From positions 1,626,001 through 1,690,000 of the forward strand of contig OY759266.1 in assembly GCA_963662155.1 (NCBI GenBank): a DNA stretch of 64,000 bases. Reading direction: 5' to 3'. A program made the position numbers and the translations under genes. The stretch is from Lamellibrachia columna (lineage: Eukaryota > Annelida > Polychaeta > Sabellida > Siboglinidae). Below the pieces are notes generated by a model. It was not told the origin of the DNA and made no database searches. It saw nothing but the letters and a program-made list of their open reading frames with translations. Below, in pieces: positions 40,831 to 55,704 of this stretch (its first letter is position 1; each line of letters opens with the position of its first letter).

Positions 40831-41224
40831 GTTCACTCGACATTGCCTCAGTTGACCGTATCAGAGAGTACCTGGCTACAGAGGACGGTGGATATGTGAA
40901 CGAATAGTCTTCGCGCAGTTATTGTAGCGGGGCTGTAAGCTTCCCAGAGAAGTCGAGTTGGTGTTGGTATGAACAGTTCTGCCAGTGATGAGGTGTTTAG
41001 CGCATTAAGAGGTCCAATGCAAAAATGTGAATGTTTCGTTCAAAACCAGGGTATCAATTATGTGTACAGTTTTGGACAGGGAGACTCTGAAGTTATCCTT
41101 TACATACAGTCCGGTGCGAAATTGTTCGTGTTAGTAAAATGTACCACACCAATGATATTCCATATTATAGTTTATAGATATATAAAGTTTCCCAGGCGCG
41201 GTCGACTGTAACATCTAACCCCGT

Positions 41225-41305
41225 CAGCGGGGCAAGTTGTTACATCATACGGGGCACGTTGTTACATCATACGGGGCACGTTGTTACATCATACGGGGTA
41301 CGTTG
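41225..41305. repeat. 22-bp short tandem repeat, about 4 copies
   Basis: ggggcacgttgttacatcat plus ac, near-perfect, following ccccgtcagcgggg. Confidence 0.8.
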
Positions 41306-41538
41306 TTATAGCACAGAATGTGTGGACCGCAAAGCAAATGTCACTTGTACATGTTATACAGGCTACTTTTACAACAATAATTGGATAATACACACTTATA
41401 CATCTTATTCCCAGTGTGAACACCGATATACGTGTTCACAACTTCATATATTAAAGAGAACACTTTCCCCGGATTCTTACATGACAAACAATTGTGAATG
41501 GAATATAAATTATTAAATGGAGTATGAAATAGTGAATG

Positions 41539-41676
<138 letters not shown>

Positions 41677-41828
41677 GCGACTTCTACTTGATAGAACTCT
41701 ACACACACGTACGCATTCACGCACATACGCACAAAAATCCACATTACAGTGAATCGTGCAATATTAAATTTTTTTCAAATTAAAGCTGTGCCATAAAGAC
41801 AAAATTGCCATCCATGGCAAAACACCTA

Positions 41829-41980
41829 GATGGAAGTGGACAAGGAAGTGGACAAGGAAGTGGACAAGGAAGTGGACAAGGAAGTGGACAAGGAAGTGGA
41901 CAAGGAAGTGGACAAGGAAGTGGAAAAGGAAGTGGACAAGGAAGTGGAAAAGGAAGTGGACAAGGAAGTGGACAAGGAAG
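41829..41980. repeat. 12-bp minisatellite, about 13 copies, in a LINE 3' region
   Basis: Unit gaagtggacaag. Flanks (ttgccatcc ... gatgg on the left; cattggg ... ccgagagtccaacaat on the right) match 56855-56930, where the unit is present only once. Confidence 0.9.
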
Positions 41981-42067
41981 TCATTGGGTTACCGAGAGTC
42001 CAACAATTGTTCACCTGTCTTGTTTCAGTTGAACAATAACAAAGCCTGAATTTCGTTTAACTTTTAA

Positions 42068-43165
42068 TGTGTGTTTCTTCCTTGGCAACTGTCCCTCTCC
42101 TCTCCGGGGGCGGGCAAGGCACCAAGGAAGGCGTTGACTTCTGTCTTGACAGAGCAACTGTCCCTCTCCTCCGGGGGCGGGAAAGGCACCAAGGAAGGCG
42201 TTGACTTCTTCCTTGACAGAGCAGCTGTCCCTCTCCTCTCCGGGGGCGGACAAGGCACCAATGAAGGCGTTGACTTCTGTCTTGACAGAGCAACTGTCTC
42301 TCTCCTCCGGGGGCGGGCAAGGCACCAAGGAAGGCGTTGACTTCTTCCTTGACAGAGCAACTGTCCCTCTCCTCTCCGGGGGCGGGCAAGGCACCAAGGA
42401 AGGCGTTGACTTCTTCCTTGACAGAGCAACTGTCTCTCTCCTCCGGGGGCGGGCAAGGCACCAAGGAAGGCGTTGACTTCTTCCTTGACAGAGCAACTGT
42501 CCCTCTCCTCTCCGGGGGCGGGCAAGGCACCAAGGAAGGCGTTGACTTCTTCCTTGACAGAGCAACTTTCCCTCTCCTCTCCGGGGGCGGGCAAGGCACC
42601 AAGGAAGGCGTTGACTTCTTCCTTGACAGAGCAACTGTCCCTCTCCTCTCCGGGGGCGGGCAAGGCACCAATGAAGGCGTTGACTTCTTCCTTGACAGAG
42701 CAGATGTCCCTCTCCTCTCTGGGGGCGGGCAAGGCACCAAGGAAGGCGTTGACTTCTTCCTTGACAGAGCAACTGTCTCTCTCCTCCGGGGGCGGGCAAG
42801 GCACCAAGGAAGGCGTTGACTTCTTCCTTGACAGAGCAACTGTCCCTCTCCTCTCCGGGGGCGGGCAAGGCACCAAGGAAGGCGTTGACTTCTTCCTTGA
42901 CAGAGCAACTGTCTCTCTCCTCTCCGGGGGCGGGCAAGGCACCAAGGAAGGCGTTGACTTCTTCCTTGACAGAGCAACTGTCTCTCTCCTCTCCGGGGGC
43001 GGGCAAGGCACCAAGGAAGGCGTTGACTTCTTCCTTGACAGAGCAACTGTCCCTCTCCTCTCCGGGGGCGGGCAAGGCACCAAGGAAGGCGTTGACTTCT
43101 TCCTTGGCAACTGTCCCTCTCCTCTCCGGGGGCGGGCAAATCACCAAGGAAGGCGTTGACGTCTG
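42068..43165. repeat. 64-69-bp minisatellite made from LINE B C-terminal codons, about 16 copies
   Basis: Unit (+ strand) ctctcctctccgggggcggg, caaggcaccaaggaaggcg, ttgacttcttccttgacag. On the minus strand the first unit is in frame with the LINE end EKFETDVNAFLGDLPAPGEE, and the repeats read EVNAFLGALPAPGEERDSC. Shorter units lack 5 bp (ctcctccggggg), so the frame wanders. Large open frames on both strands are artefacts. Confidence 0.92.
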
Positions 43166-43990
43166 TCTCGAACTTCTCTCTCTCCCTGATTGCAACTATT
43201 TTCTCTGGGAGTTCATTCCAAAGGTGGGAGGCAGTTAGTAAGAATGTCTTCTTATAACCAGTAGTGTTCGAGGGTAGACTTGCCACGGCTGCTGTGTGGT
43301 CAGATGTTGATGTTCTGGTGGCTCTTCGCACAACTGGAGGAGGAGGTAACATTCTATTGAGTAGTGTTGGTGCATCTCCATAGTATATCTGATGGAACAA
43401 GGTGGGTGCACCAATATGTGTCCTTTGTACTAGTGGTTGTATGACATTACAGCTCATAGAAGCCTCTGGCATAGCCATTATTTTGACAGTCTCGTCTCTG
43501 GATGGCATCAAATCTGCTTATCGATGTTTCGGAGGTTGCCATCCATACAGATTAGATATATTCCATCTAGGATCTCACCATGCTCTTGTAGATCATAACC
43601 CGCTGGTTTGGGTTCAAGTAAGGTGAAACACTTTTCAGAAGGCCAAACCACTTTCTTGCATCCTTGGCCATGTTATCTACTAAGTGTGTCCAGAACAATT
43701 CTTTCCGGATAGAGAATCCCAAGAGTTCCACCTCTTCCAATTATGATAAGAAAGTGTTCATAAATGTGAGTGAAGGGTGATGGGTGGCCGGTTTCTGCAT
43801 CTTTCAGCCTTGATACAGTTAGGCTTTTGCATTTGGCTGCACCAAATATCACATTCCAGTTATCTGCCCATGTTCGAATGCGCAGCAGATCTTCGTTAAG
43901 TGATCATGCTACAGTTGTCCGAAGTCGTCTATCCTTGACTGTGCTAAAACTGATGAGTCATCGGCATAGAGGACGACATGTTTCTGTGTT
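43130..43990 (-). pseudogene. LINE reverse transcriptase fragment, family B
   Basis: On the minus strand: VVLYADDSS with the YADD catalytic motif at 43957-43968, then [20 protein letters not shown], a frame-broken middle, and an open 3' part with RATRTSTSDH, TASHLWNELPEKIV and FETDVNAFLGDLP. This is the usual RT palm-to-C-terminus order of CR1/Jockey-like LINEs. Interrupted by stops and frameshifts. Its 5' side ends at a (TA)n tract. Its 3' codons are expanded into the 42068-43165 array, and 41760-42060 is probably its 3' UTR. Confidence 0.85.
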
Positions 43991-44002
43991 TTGTCTGAAA
44001 TA

Positions 44003-44098
<96 letters not shown>
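43991..44098. repeat. (TA)n microsatellite
   Basis: About 50 TA dinucleotides between the LINE B fragment and the hAT-like end. Confidence 0.95.
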
Positions 44099-44099
<1 letters not shown>

Positions 44100-44148
44100 T
44101 CCAAGGGATACCCCCAGGGATACGCGAACCTCAGGTTGGGAACCGCTG
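44099..44148 (-). mobile_element. hAT-like transposon terminus
   Basis: On the minus strand the sequence begins cagcggttcccaacctgagg and continues ttcgcgtatccctggg, which looks like the terminal inverted repeat of hAT-family DNA transposons. Only this end is seen; the other side is a TA microsatellite. Downstream 44150-44830 holds no recognisable gene. Confidence 0.45.
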
Positions 44149-44854
44149 ATCTAGTGCATCATGCAATGCGTGACGCCAGCCAACCAACCAACTCGACCAC
44201 CACGCCCGACACCTCGTCTCCATCGTCCTTCCACAGGAGTGCAAGGTGGGCCTAATCGTGGCCATCAATCACGAGGTCACGGCACCGATCCGTCCCCGCA
44301 CCATCCACCAGCGCAACATGTGTCGGCCTCCTGCACTGAGCCTGGACACCGCGAGAAGGCGCCACAATTCTATGATGGATCTAGCTCAGAATGACCGAAA
44401 AGGGGCTCACTCAGGAGATGCCGGGGATGTTATAAGTCGAGGATTTGAAGGTGAAATCACATTGCACCTTCTGTTAATCACATTGCACCTTCTGTTAATC
44501 ACATTCTGTTAATCACATTGCACCATTCTGTTACGAAACGATTGATTTATAATAATATGTCATCAGTAAAAAACATCTAATGTATGACGAAATCACTTGT
44601 CTCGACTGCTTCATGTTGATATGTGTAATCTAAACAACCATGTTTTTAATATGTACATTGTATGTCTTATTAATTAATAATACTTACTTGATTTTACGCA
44701 GCTGGGACATTCGAGCCAGAGTGTGTCCCAGTAACATCCCAGCATCTTCGTCTGCGAATACGTCATTGTAGCTCAAACTGTCAAGTAAATGATATCCCTG
44801 GATTACATCAACGCAAACAAAGGATCCCTTGACTCAATATCCATTCATTAATAT

Positions 44855-45091
<237 letters not shown>

Positions 45092-45464
45092 ATTCAACAA
45101 TTACGTAACGCCGATTCAGAAGATTGAGCAATCTGCATACACTGTGGAAAAGGAAGTATGCTATGCGACAACTGTCAGCCCATATATATGTACTTCTAAT
45201 TAGTTATTGACACACATCATAAACGCTGCATGCATTACTATTTGTGTTGTTTTGGTTATTTTCCTTATTATTAATAATTTTATTATTATTATTTGGTCCA
45301 TTGGTCTAGGTGTAAAACACGAATAGTCTTTCAATGCATATGTGTAAATAATATTTACAAATATGCATTGTAAGACTATTACAATTGAAAATACTTGAAA
45401 TATTACAACTAAAAAAATATATTATATATTTTTCCGTCAGTTGTAACATTTCAAGTATTTTCCA

Positions 45465-45808
45465 GTTCGGATAGAACCAGCGTGCACTTACTCCAAGCTG
45501 GTGATGTCGGATGTTCGGATAGAATCAGCGTGCACTTACTCCAAGCTGGTGATGTCGGATGTTCGGATAGAATCAGCGTGCACTTACTCCAAGCTGGTGA
45601 TGTCGGATGTTCGGATAGAATCAGCGTGCACTTACTCCAAGCTGGTGATGTCGGATGTTCGGATAGAATCAGCGTGCACTTACTCCAAGCTGGTGATGTC
45701 GGATGTTCGGATAGAATCAGCGTGCACTTACTCCAAGCTGGTGATGTCGGATGTTCGGATAGAATCAGCGTGCACTTACTCCAAGCTGGTGATGTCGGAT
45801 GCTGCGTC
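45465..45808. repeat. 48-bp minisatellite, 7 copies, almost perfect
   Basis: Unit ttcggatagaatcagcgtgc plus acttactccaagctggtgat, gtcggatg. Units are virtually identical, so the expansion is recent. Six-frame openness follows from length and lack of stops. Confidence 0.95.
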
Positions 45809-45837
45809 TGACACCAGCAGGAACGATACATACGGAA

Positions 45838-46233
45838 GAGTCGTAGTTGTCATTGCACCGCTCATGTCCAAATGATTCGTAGTTGTCATTGCACCGCTCA
45901 TGTCCAAATGATTCGTAGTTGTCATTGCACCGCTCATGTCCAAATGATTCGTAGTTGTCATTGCACCGCTCATGTCCAAATGATTCGTAGTTGTCATTGC
46001 ACCGCTCATGTCCAAATGATTCGTAGTTGTCATTGCACCGCTCATGTCCAAATGATTCGTAGTTGTCATTGCACCGCTCATGTCCAAATGATTCGTAGTT
46101 GTCATTGCACCGCTCATGTCCAAATGATTCGTAGTTGTCATTGCACCGCTCATGTCCAAATGATTCGTAGTTGTCATTGCACCGCTCATGTCCAAATGAT
46201 TCGTAGTTGTCATTGCACCGCTCATGTCCAAAT
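45838..46233. repeat. 36-bp minisatellite, 11 copies, perfect
   Basis: Unit ttcgtagttgtcattgcacc plus gctcatgtccaaatga. I see no variant among the units. It starts 30 bp after the end of the 48-bp array. Confidence 0.95.
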
Positions 46234-46512
46234 GTCCATCTTCCACAAAGTGCTGGGAGACATATTGCCATAACACAGGCTGTTGAAATTCCCTGAGCAA
46301 TAACATGACGGAAAGAGCCTTCGCCTTCTTGCTTTCTTCAGTGTCGCCTTCCTCTGTCGGTGTAAAAGCTTAAATGAACATGTTTTGTCTTCTTGTTGTA
46401 TATGAATTATAAATCCACCTTCTATTATGTCTATTTTCATGAACATGTTCATCAAGCTGGTAGAATAATATTATGTAGAATTTCTTTAAATGACAACAAA
46501 ACATTTACTCAC

Positions 46513-46550
46513 TACTACGTTTCGGCAGCCGCCTGGTGCCTTCTTCAGGA
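46513..46550 (-). mobile_element. retroelement-end motif with hammerhead-like core
   Basis: The minus strand reads CTGAAGA (46542-46548), a short ggca/tgcc stem and GAAA (46520-46523). The + strand reads actactacgtttcggc and gccttcttcagg. This resembles the terminal motif of Penelope-like elements. No GIY-YIG or RT ORF is present, and stem I does not pair well, so this is tentative. Confidence 0.3.
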
Positions 46551-46580
46551 ATTGAATTCTGTGACAACCTAGTTATTCGT

Positions 46581-46747
46581 CTGCTCGCCAGATGGTATGG
46601 CGAGCAGGTTGTCCCACGCGTGGCTTAGTCAGCACCCCCTCCCCCACCCCCCACCCCCGTATTGGAATAAGATTAGAGGAGCACACTAATGAGGTTGAGA
46701 CTATCACAACCCGACGGTGTACCCGTAAACAGAAGCGAAAGAGAGAG

Positions 46748-46822
<75 letters not shown>

Positions 46823-47023
46823 ATGCCAACCGAAACAACTACGTTATGGACTGGGAGCTAGAGCGACACGGTGATTGACAGGGAAAGTAACACAACTGTC
46901 AGTTGGATAAAGGAGGCCCTGTGGATCAGGAAAAGAACACCAATCATGAATCGAGACGTGGAGGGAAACCGACTCACTTAGTCGTGTGTGGACAGCCTGC
47001 TCGTTATGCCATCTAGCGAGCAG
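46581..47023. mobile_element. non-autonomous TIR element (foldback MITE), 443 bp
   Basis: Left end ctgctcgccagatggtatgg and right end (reverse complement) ctgctcgctagatggcataa match over about 33 bp with roughly five mismatches. Each end is itself a hairpin (ctgctcgcc/ggcgagcag, 9 bp, on the left). The interior holds (GA)n at 46738-46819 and no transposase. No clear target-site duplication. Confidence 0.65.
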
Positions 47024-47410
47024 AAGAAGACCTAAGCGGTCCCAGATAACCGTTTGTTCGGTAAATTCATACGTTTGTTCGGTACATTCGTACGATTACG
47101 CATAAATACAACTCAAACACTCGGAATGCAATAAGATGTTGCTTGAAGCAACCTGCTTTCTCTTCCAGCACACAACCTTTGCCAGGCGCATAAAGATGGC
47201 GGCCAAGGAGGACATAGGAAGTGCGTACACGGCTAAAGACACTGCGCATTTGGTAAACGAAACAATTGACAAGGATACGTACCTGGCTCTGCAATAGCCA
47301 TAATCGCCGCGATCCTTCTCAAGAGAATCACTGAAACATGCAGTTTTATCGGCTCAATATTGATATTGATCATCGTAAAATATAACAAATTACTAAATGA
47401 TATATATATA

Positions 47411-48696
<1,286 letters not shown>

Positions 48697-49129
48697 CAGA
48701 TATAATAACAATAAACGTAGGTTCATGTTTAATCTTAGCAAATTTTGTATTCACGAAGCTTCACAAGAGAGCAAGTCTCACAAGAAACGTGCTATCAACT
48801 ACGCGACGATCAACGCGACTAATCTTCTGTATTCTTATACGTCCTACCCTTTATTCCTTGTTTTGGAAAAACAACTTACTATGAGTTATAGGTTTGTATG
48901 TTTTTATCACTTTCGAATATCAACAGTGGTGTTACCTTTTGCCGCAGCAGTAAGAACCTCAGACTCTGAGGCGACGTCGACAGAGTTTTCGCTGCAGCAT
49001 TGCTCCATGTTTCATCTGCAATTTATTCACAATACGTTAACTATTTAACATTTTACGTTTATGATGCTCGTTCAAAGTCGTTGTTGTTCAGTATCACTTG
49101 AAGTACAAAAATATGACAAAGTTTACAGT

Positions 49130-49226
49130 GTACTCAATTATGTACTCAATTATGTACTCAATTATGTACTCAATTATGTACTCAATTATGTACTCAATTA
49201 TGTACTCAATTATGTACTCAATTATG
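49130..49226. repeat. 12-bp minisatellite, 8 copies
   Basis: Perfect tandem tgtactcaatta. The VLNYVLNY and MYSIMYSI frames are artefacts. Confidence 0.95.
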
Positions 49227-49667
49227 CTGTGTTATCAAAATACCTACGCGTCTTCAAATGATCATCAGTCTCTGCAACATCTCAGTGATCTCACTCCAAA
49301 GGGGCGACATTTCGATTGCGTCAATGTCGCCAAATTCGTGTTGATAAGACTTAGTGTTTACACAGCTACTGTTGCTAAGACGATATCACGGCTAAAACCT
49401 GAATAATGGAATAATGTAGACGACCAAAGCGTTGTATTCAGTAATTCACGTGTCATTGTTGTCATGGACTGGTGCTTTTTGAAACGAACGAGCAACTCCA
49501 CTCATCACCTCGTCATTTATTCGCCTTTGTTCAACGCCACGTATAATCAGTATGACGCATGTAGGTCTACCGAACAAAACGCACACACTGGCTAATCTAC
49601 AGTACTAAAGAACCATACATGAATTATTCTATTGCATACTTATGAACGTTCTCAGACACGACAAGTG

Positions 49668-50155
49668 AAAACCACGTTATTTACGTTATCAGTGGGGTGG
49701 GTCAAGGAGGAAGTCTCTCCCCATACCTTTTTTTCTGTTTATATGGACGATCTGAGTAAGCATCTAAACAATTTAAAAGCTAGATGCATAATAGGTGCTG
49801 CATTAATTAATCATTTTATGCTGATGACCTTTGGCTCCCTCAGCTGAATGACCTTTGGCTCCCTCAGCTGAATGCCTCTCACTGTTTGTTTGGTTGCTCG
49901 GAATATGGTATAAAACACGATATCAAATACAATACCAACAGTAATGTTGTTTTTTGCTGAAAAAAAGGATATATTCACATTCCGAACGGTGTATGAAATG
50001 GTGAATAATTGGCAAGAGTCGGTAAATGTAAATACCTTGAACACTTTATCAGTAAAGACTCTAGTGATGATATGCCTAAGAAAATTTACGCTCTGTGTAA
50101 TTATTTGAAAATTCAATATGTGTCAGTCAGTTAAGTCAGCTAAAGATGAACAATC
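49668..50155 (+). pseudogene. LINE reverse transcriptase fragment, family C
   Basis: Reads (in shifting frames) PHTFFSVYMDDLSKHLNNLK, ARCIIGAALINHF, the catalytic YADD at 49817-49828, then CSEYGIKHDIKYN, KCKYLEHFISKDSSDD and MPKKIYALCNYLKIQYVSV. This is the RT palm region of a further LINE family whose SVYMDDLS...CIIG...LINH.MYADD pattern I recognise. Stops and frameshifts throughout. A 24-bp direct duplication follows the YADD codons. Confidence 0.8.
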
Positions 50156-50252
50156 AGTGAGAATCAATTAAAAATACTACGTGTGGCTTAAAACTATGTT
50201 TCCATATTCTTGTGTAATGAGCCCAGAAACTGCAGAGCCAGTCGTATGTTTG

Positions 50253-50300
50253 TGTCACGGGGGTTACCTACGTTACCTACGTTACCTACGTTACCTACCT
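50253..50300. repeat. 9-bp short tandem repeat
   Basis: Four to five copies of gttacctac. Otherwise 50300-51120 contains a short direct duplication near 50770-50895 (ggtctgtagtagttgtaatt ... agcgtccgatcagactggt twice) and nothing else recognised. Confidence 0.8.
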
Positions 50301-51129
50301 GATCATGCTGATCAGGAATTTTTAAAGAAATCTGTATCGAAGCCAGGTAATGCAATTTAAAAAATATATATTTTATGTTCATAGGTTTTAGTCACATACA
50401 GTTTAGTCTGTCTTTCACGTGGATGTAATATTGAATAATAATATTATGAAGACATTAAATTTAATTTAATTGAATTGTCGCAGTCAGCCTGGAGACAGTG
50501 GTCCGATTGTAATACAACGAAGATGCCGCGAGACGGGCCATGGACTGGCATATGAGGATATTGCCGTGAACTGGTAGGGCTTAGCGTGGATCAACCGGCA
50601 ACGATCACACCAACATATGATACTATACCTACCAGGTAGATATTGATACGCGATTACAAACGATCAGTCGTTTGTGCAGCGTCTAGTATTTGTCGTCATG
50701 CGCGTTCGATCAGGCTGGTCTGTATGATTTAAAGGTTGACACCGAAAAACGATTACTTACCTAACCAACTGTGTGTGTGGAGTCTGTAGTAGTTGTAATT
50801 GTCACTGCGTATTGAAGAGCGTCCGATCAGACTGGTGGTCTGTAGTAGTTGTAATTGTCACTGCGTATTGAAGAGCGTCCGATCAGACTGGTGGTCTGAA
50901 AACAAAGTGGCGATCTCATTTCAGGTTGTTTTCCAGGCGACACATTCGCGGTGCCAATTGTGCCCGAATAATGATTGAGAACGAGGTAGAGGGATATGTC
51001 AACATTGACGCAAACAGTCATGCAGTCACCCAGTTAACCAAATGCTATACTAATTTTTTTTCAAAATTACATGTGTTATGCATAATAGTAACGTAATTAA
51101 TTATGGGAAGTACTGCACGAGGAAAGGTT

Positions 51130-52704
<1,575 letters not shown>

Positions 52705-53800
52705 TAGTCCAAAACTGTTTTGTCACGCAGCACTTTTGTAAATTACTAGCCATTCCCTAAGCCTGAGCTGAATTCTCGTCATATATATATAATCTCATAG
52801 CCATCAGTTCTGAGAGATTGTATAGACTACCGCCACATTGCCCAGCGTGACGCGGTGTTTGTACAACTGTTTGGCTGTTGCGCGGATACGTGATTAACAA
52901 CTTAATAATTACATACCTTGGTGAACAAACACTACTTCCGGGTACAATGTATTATATTGTGATATCAATAGAACAGCTTCAAATAGTTATTTAATTTGTG
53001 CGTGCATGCGTGCGTGCTTGCGTGCGTGCGTGCGTGCGTTCGTGCGTGCGTGCGTGCGTCCTGCAAGCATTTCGATAACCATGTCCTTCCACGTGGTGTC
53101 GATTTTGGGAAGCTGGGCATCCCCCTATTTGAAGACAGTACAGGTCCACCGTGACCGAGTAGACATATCCACGATGACCGAGTAGACAGGTCCACAATGA
53201 CCGAGTAGACAGGTCCACCATGACCGAGTAGACATATCCACGATGACCGAGTAGACATGTCCAACATGACCGAGTAGACAGGTCCATCATGACCGAGTAG
53301 ACATGTCTACCATGACCGAGTAGACAGGTCCACGATGACCGAGTAGACATGTCCACCATGACCGAGTAAACAGGTCCACCATGACCGAGTAGACATGTCC
53401 ACCGTGACCGAGTAGACATGTCCACCATGACCGAGTAGACATGTCCACCGTGACCGAGTAGACAGGTCCACGATGACCGAGTAGACATGTCCACCATGAC
53501 CGAGTAGACAGGTCCACCATGATCGAGTAGACATGTCTACCATGACCGAGTAGACATGTCTACCATGACCGAATAGACATGTCCACCATGACCGAGTAGA
53601 CATGTCCACCATGACCGAGTAGGCATGTCTATCATGTCCGAGTAGACATGTCTACCATGACCGAGTAGATATGTCCACCATGACCGAGTAGACATGTCCA
53701 CCATGACCGAGTAGACATATCGACCATGACCGAGTAGACAGGTCCACCATGACTGAGTAGAAATGTCCACCATGACCGAGTAGACATGTCCACCATGATC
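52705..53800. repeat. tandem segmental duplication, copy 2
   Basis: Repeats the copy 1 segment with few substitutions, a shorter (GTGC)n (53000-53060) and its own 23-bp array (53142-53800, about 28 copies). The minus-strand STRSWWTCLLGHGG frames are artefacts. Confidence 0.9.
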
Positions 53801-54007
53801 TCAGTAATCGCCTTGCATATGCTGTAATATGCTGCATATGCTGTAATTAGCCCTGCTCGCCAAGATGCCCCCACATATTTCCAACAATATGTACGCGCTT
53901 GTTGCGTGTCTAATGGATGAAAGCAATGTTGTTCACTAGTGCCTATTCTACTCACTAGTGCCTATTCTACTCACTAGTGCCTATTCTACCAATAATCACA
54001 GGCAGAC

Positions 54008-54560
54008 GAAACATGGTACTCTACTCCTTCTCAGACTTTCACCCATATGGTACTCTACTAACTCTCAGGCTCTCACCCATATGATACTATACCCCTCAGG
54101 TTCTCACTCATATGGTACCCTGCTCCCTCTCAGGCTATTACCCATATGGTACTCTATCCCTCTCAGGCTCTCACCCAGACGGAGCTCTACAAACTCTCAG
54201 ACTCTCGCCCATATGGTACTCTACCCCTCTCAGGCTCACACCCATATGGCACACTGCTCCCTCTCACGCTCTCATCCACATGATACTCTACTCCCTCTCA
54301 GGTTCTTACCCATATGGCACTCTACTCCTTCTTAGGTGTTTACCACTATGGTACTCTACTCCATCTCACGCTCTAGCCCATATGGTACTCTACCCCTCTC
54401 AGGTTTTTAACACTATGGTACTCTACTCCCTCTCACGCTCTAATCCATATGGTACTCTACCCCTCTCAGGCTCTTACCAATATGGTACCCTACTCCCTCA
54501 AAGGCTCTCACCCATATGGTACTGTACTCCCTCTAAGGCTCTTAACAATGCGGTACTCTA
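54008..54560. repeat. 34-bp minisatellite, about 16 copies, inverted relative to 57217-61740
   Basis: Unit ctctcaggctctcacccata plus tggtactctactcc, moderately diverged. It is the reverse complement of the large array downstream. Confidence 0.92.
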
Positions 54561-54617
54561 CTCACTCTCAGTTGTGTCTGTTCAACAGTCGGGCTAACTA
54601 TTTGTCGGCAGACAAAC

Positions 54618-55702
54618 GGGTTGTGTGTGGCGGGTTGTGTGTGGCGGGATGTGTGTGGCGGGTTGTGTGTGGCGGGATGTGTGTGGCGGGATGTGTGTGG
54701 CGGGTTGTCTGTGGCGGGTTGTGTGTGGCGGGTTGTGTGTGGCGGGATGTGTGTGGCGGGTTGTATGTGGCGGGTTGTGTGTGGCGGGTTGTGTGTGGCG
54801 GGATGTGTGTGGCGGGTTGTGTGTGGCGGGATGTGTGTGGCGGGTTGTGTGTGGCGGGTTGTGTGTGACGGGTTGTGTGTGGCGGGATGTTTGTGGCGGG
54901 ATATGTTTGGCGGGATGTGTGTGGCGGGATGTGTGTGGCGGGATGTGTGTGGCGGGTTGTGTGTGGCGGGTTGTGTGTGGCGGAATGTGTTTGGCGGGAT
55001 GTGTGTGGCGGGATGTGTGTGGCGGGTTGTGTGTGGCGGGTTGTGTGTGGCGGGATGTGTGTGGCGGGTTGTGTGTGGCGGGATGTGTGTGTCGGGATGT
55101 GTGTGGCGGGTTGTGTGTCGGCGGGTTGTGTGTGGCGGGTTGTGTGTGGCGAGATGTGTGTGGCGGGTTGTGTGTGGCGGGATGTGTGTGGCGGGTTGTG
55201 TGTGGCGGGTTGTGTGTGACGGGTTGTGTGTGGCGGGATGTGTGTGGCGGGATGTGTGTGGCGGGATGTGTGTGGCGGGATGAGTGTGGTGGGTTGTGTG
55301 TGGCGGGATGTGTGTGACGGGATGTGTTTGGCGGGATGTGTGTGGCGGGATGTGTGTGGCGGGATGTGTTTGGCGGGATGTGTGTGGCGGGTTGTATGTG
55401 GCGGGTTGTGTGTGGCGGGATCTGTTTGGCGGGATGTGTGTGGCGGGATGTGTGTGGCGGGATGTATGTGGCGGGTTGTGTGTGGCGGGTTGTGTGTGGC
55501 GGGTTGTGTGTGGCGGGATGTGTTTGGCGGGATGTGTTTGTCGGGATGTGTGTGGCGTGTTGTGTGCGGCGGGATGTGTGTGGCGGGTTGTGTGTGGCGG
55601 GATGTGTGTGGCGGGATGTGCGTGGCGGGTTGTGTGTGGCGGGATGTGTGTGGCGGGTTGTATGTGGCGGGTTGTGTGTGGCGGGTTGTGTGTGGCGGGT
55701 TT
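54618..55702. repeat. 14-bp g-rich minisatellite, about 77 copies
   Basis: Unit gttgtgtgtggcgg with gtt/gat variants. G-rich and C-poor on the + strand over 1.1 kb. Val/Cys/Gly frames are artefacts. Confidence 0.95.
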
Positions 55703-55704
55703 GA

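Noticed and set aside
39432..40907. 491-codon + frame VFVLVDRGGE repeat and 445-codon minus frame
   Set aside because: 30-bp minisatellite with both strands open; unit variants show no synonymous bias. The flanking codons are SINE and unrelated DNA.
42057..43511. 484- and 394-codon minus-strand frames
   Set aside because: Only the N-terminal third is real LINE sequence (annotated as a pseudogene). The rest is the C-terminal minisatellite.
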